This document shows positions 7,191 through 7,357 of a stretch of DNA of 7,357 bases, in pieces; the first letter of the stretch is position 1, and each line of letters begins with the position of its first letter. This DNA is from Flavipsychrobacter stenotrophus (lineage in GTDB: Bacteria > Bacteroidota > Bacteroidia > Chitinophagales > Chitinophagaceae): NCBI GenBank assembly GCA_947379685.1, contig CANCOG010000248.1:1-7357 (forward strand), written 5' to 3'. Below the pieces are notes generated by a model, which was not told the origin of the DNA, did not search any database, and saw only the letters and a program-made list of their open reading frames with translations. Both the position numbers and the translations under genes were made by a program.

Positions 7191-7231
7191 ATTGCAGGCG
7201 AGTCCCCTACTTTCAGGTACTCGCCTGCAAT
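7191..7231. terminator. Perfect 13-bp hairpin between convergent genes
   Basis: ATTGCAGGCGAGT (7191-7203) pairs exactly with ACTCGCCTGCAAT (7219-7231) around a 15-nt loop, which can itself form a small CCT/AGG pairing. It lies between the VOC gene and the minus-strand gene ending at 7280, where a shared terminator is expected. Neither strand has a T tract after it, so termination is inferred from position and stability only. Confidence 0.55.
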
Positions 7232-7242
7232 TAGTGCACTAA
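7231..7242. repeat. 12-bp perfect palindrome
   Basis: TTAGTGCACTAA is fully self-complementary and abuts the right arm of the preceding hairpin, sharing its last T. It resembles a small dimer-binding operator, but it lies downstream of both flanking genes, which argues against a promoter-proximal role. Confidence 0.4.
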
Positions 7243-7279
7243 AGCAGATTTTACCAGGCAAAAATCAAAAGTAAATCCA

Positions 7280-7357
7280 TTAAGCAGCAACGGTTCTTTG
7301 CCGGCGGCGTTCAACGATCCAAATAAATATTACACCCAAGGTGTAGGCCAGCATATC
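7280..7357 (-). CDS. C-terminal end of a probable membrane protein (partial)
   Basis: The frame is open from the window edge to TAA at 7280-7282 and encodes 25 residues, DMLAYTLGVIFIWIVERRRQ then RTVAA. A hydrophobic stretch (LAYTLGVIFIWIV) followed by a basic cluster (ERRRQR) is typical of a last transmembrane helix with a cytoplasmic tail under the positive-inside rule. The body lies outside the window, so the family is unknown. The reading is supported by its composition and by the hairpin just downstream, but it is short and could be coincidental. Confidence 0.5.
   Translation of the reverse strand, partial: DMLAYTLGVIFIWIVERRRQRTVAA

Overview
The window looks like a chromosomal segment of a Bacteroidota bacterium, probably of the Chitinophagales/Sphingobacteriales kind. 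Three things point there. Three C-terminal type IX secretion (T9SS) sorting domains or remnants are present, with YPNP and LPNGIYFLKI / SPGMYIYQV motifs. Start codons lack Shine-Dalgarno sequences. Several TAnnTTTG -7 promoter elements occur, the hallmark of the Bacteroidota sigma factor.

Layout. Positions 1-380 hold a promoter element and two tRNA genes on the + strand, tRNA-Gly(GCC) and tRNA-Leu(UAA), each followed by a hairpin terminator; the second terminator can serve both strands. Positions 498-4376 (minus) encode one 1292-residue secreted multidomain protein: signal peptide, NHL beta-propeller, SprB/PKD-like and other beta-rich modules, a lamin-tail-like domain and a T9SS tail. Positions 4419-4647 hold a dead remnant: an ORF start resembling that large gene, joined out of frame to a second copy of the neighbouring gene's sorting tail. 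Together with its parents it forms a diverged tandem duplication of about 270 bp. Positions 4689-6118 (minus) hold a second secreted protein, a seven-repeat propeller with a T9SS tail. It is broken into two overlapping ORFs by what looks like loss of one G in a Trp codon between repeats 6 and 7.

Positions 6119-6637 carry no gene. An AT-rich spacer is followed by an abrupt, C-rich, G-poor block with no credible ORF, then a 14-bp perfect inverted repeat and a good promoter. These lead into a small VOC/glyoxalase-fold gene (6638-7051, +). After a 13-bp perfect hairpin and an adjoining 12-bp palindrome, the window ends in the last 25 codons of a probable membrane protein on the minus strand.

The two minus-strand surface proteins probably formed a two-gene operon for exported beta-propeller proteins: the duplicated junction implies an ancestral gap of only about 42 bp. 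No defence system, CRISPR array, transposase or phage gene is visible. The most notable items are the decayed junction duplication, the frameshifted propeller and the compositionally odd non-coding block.
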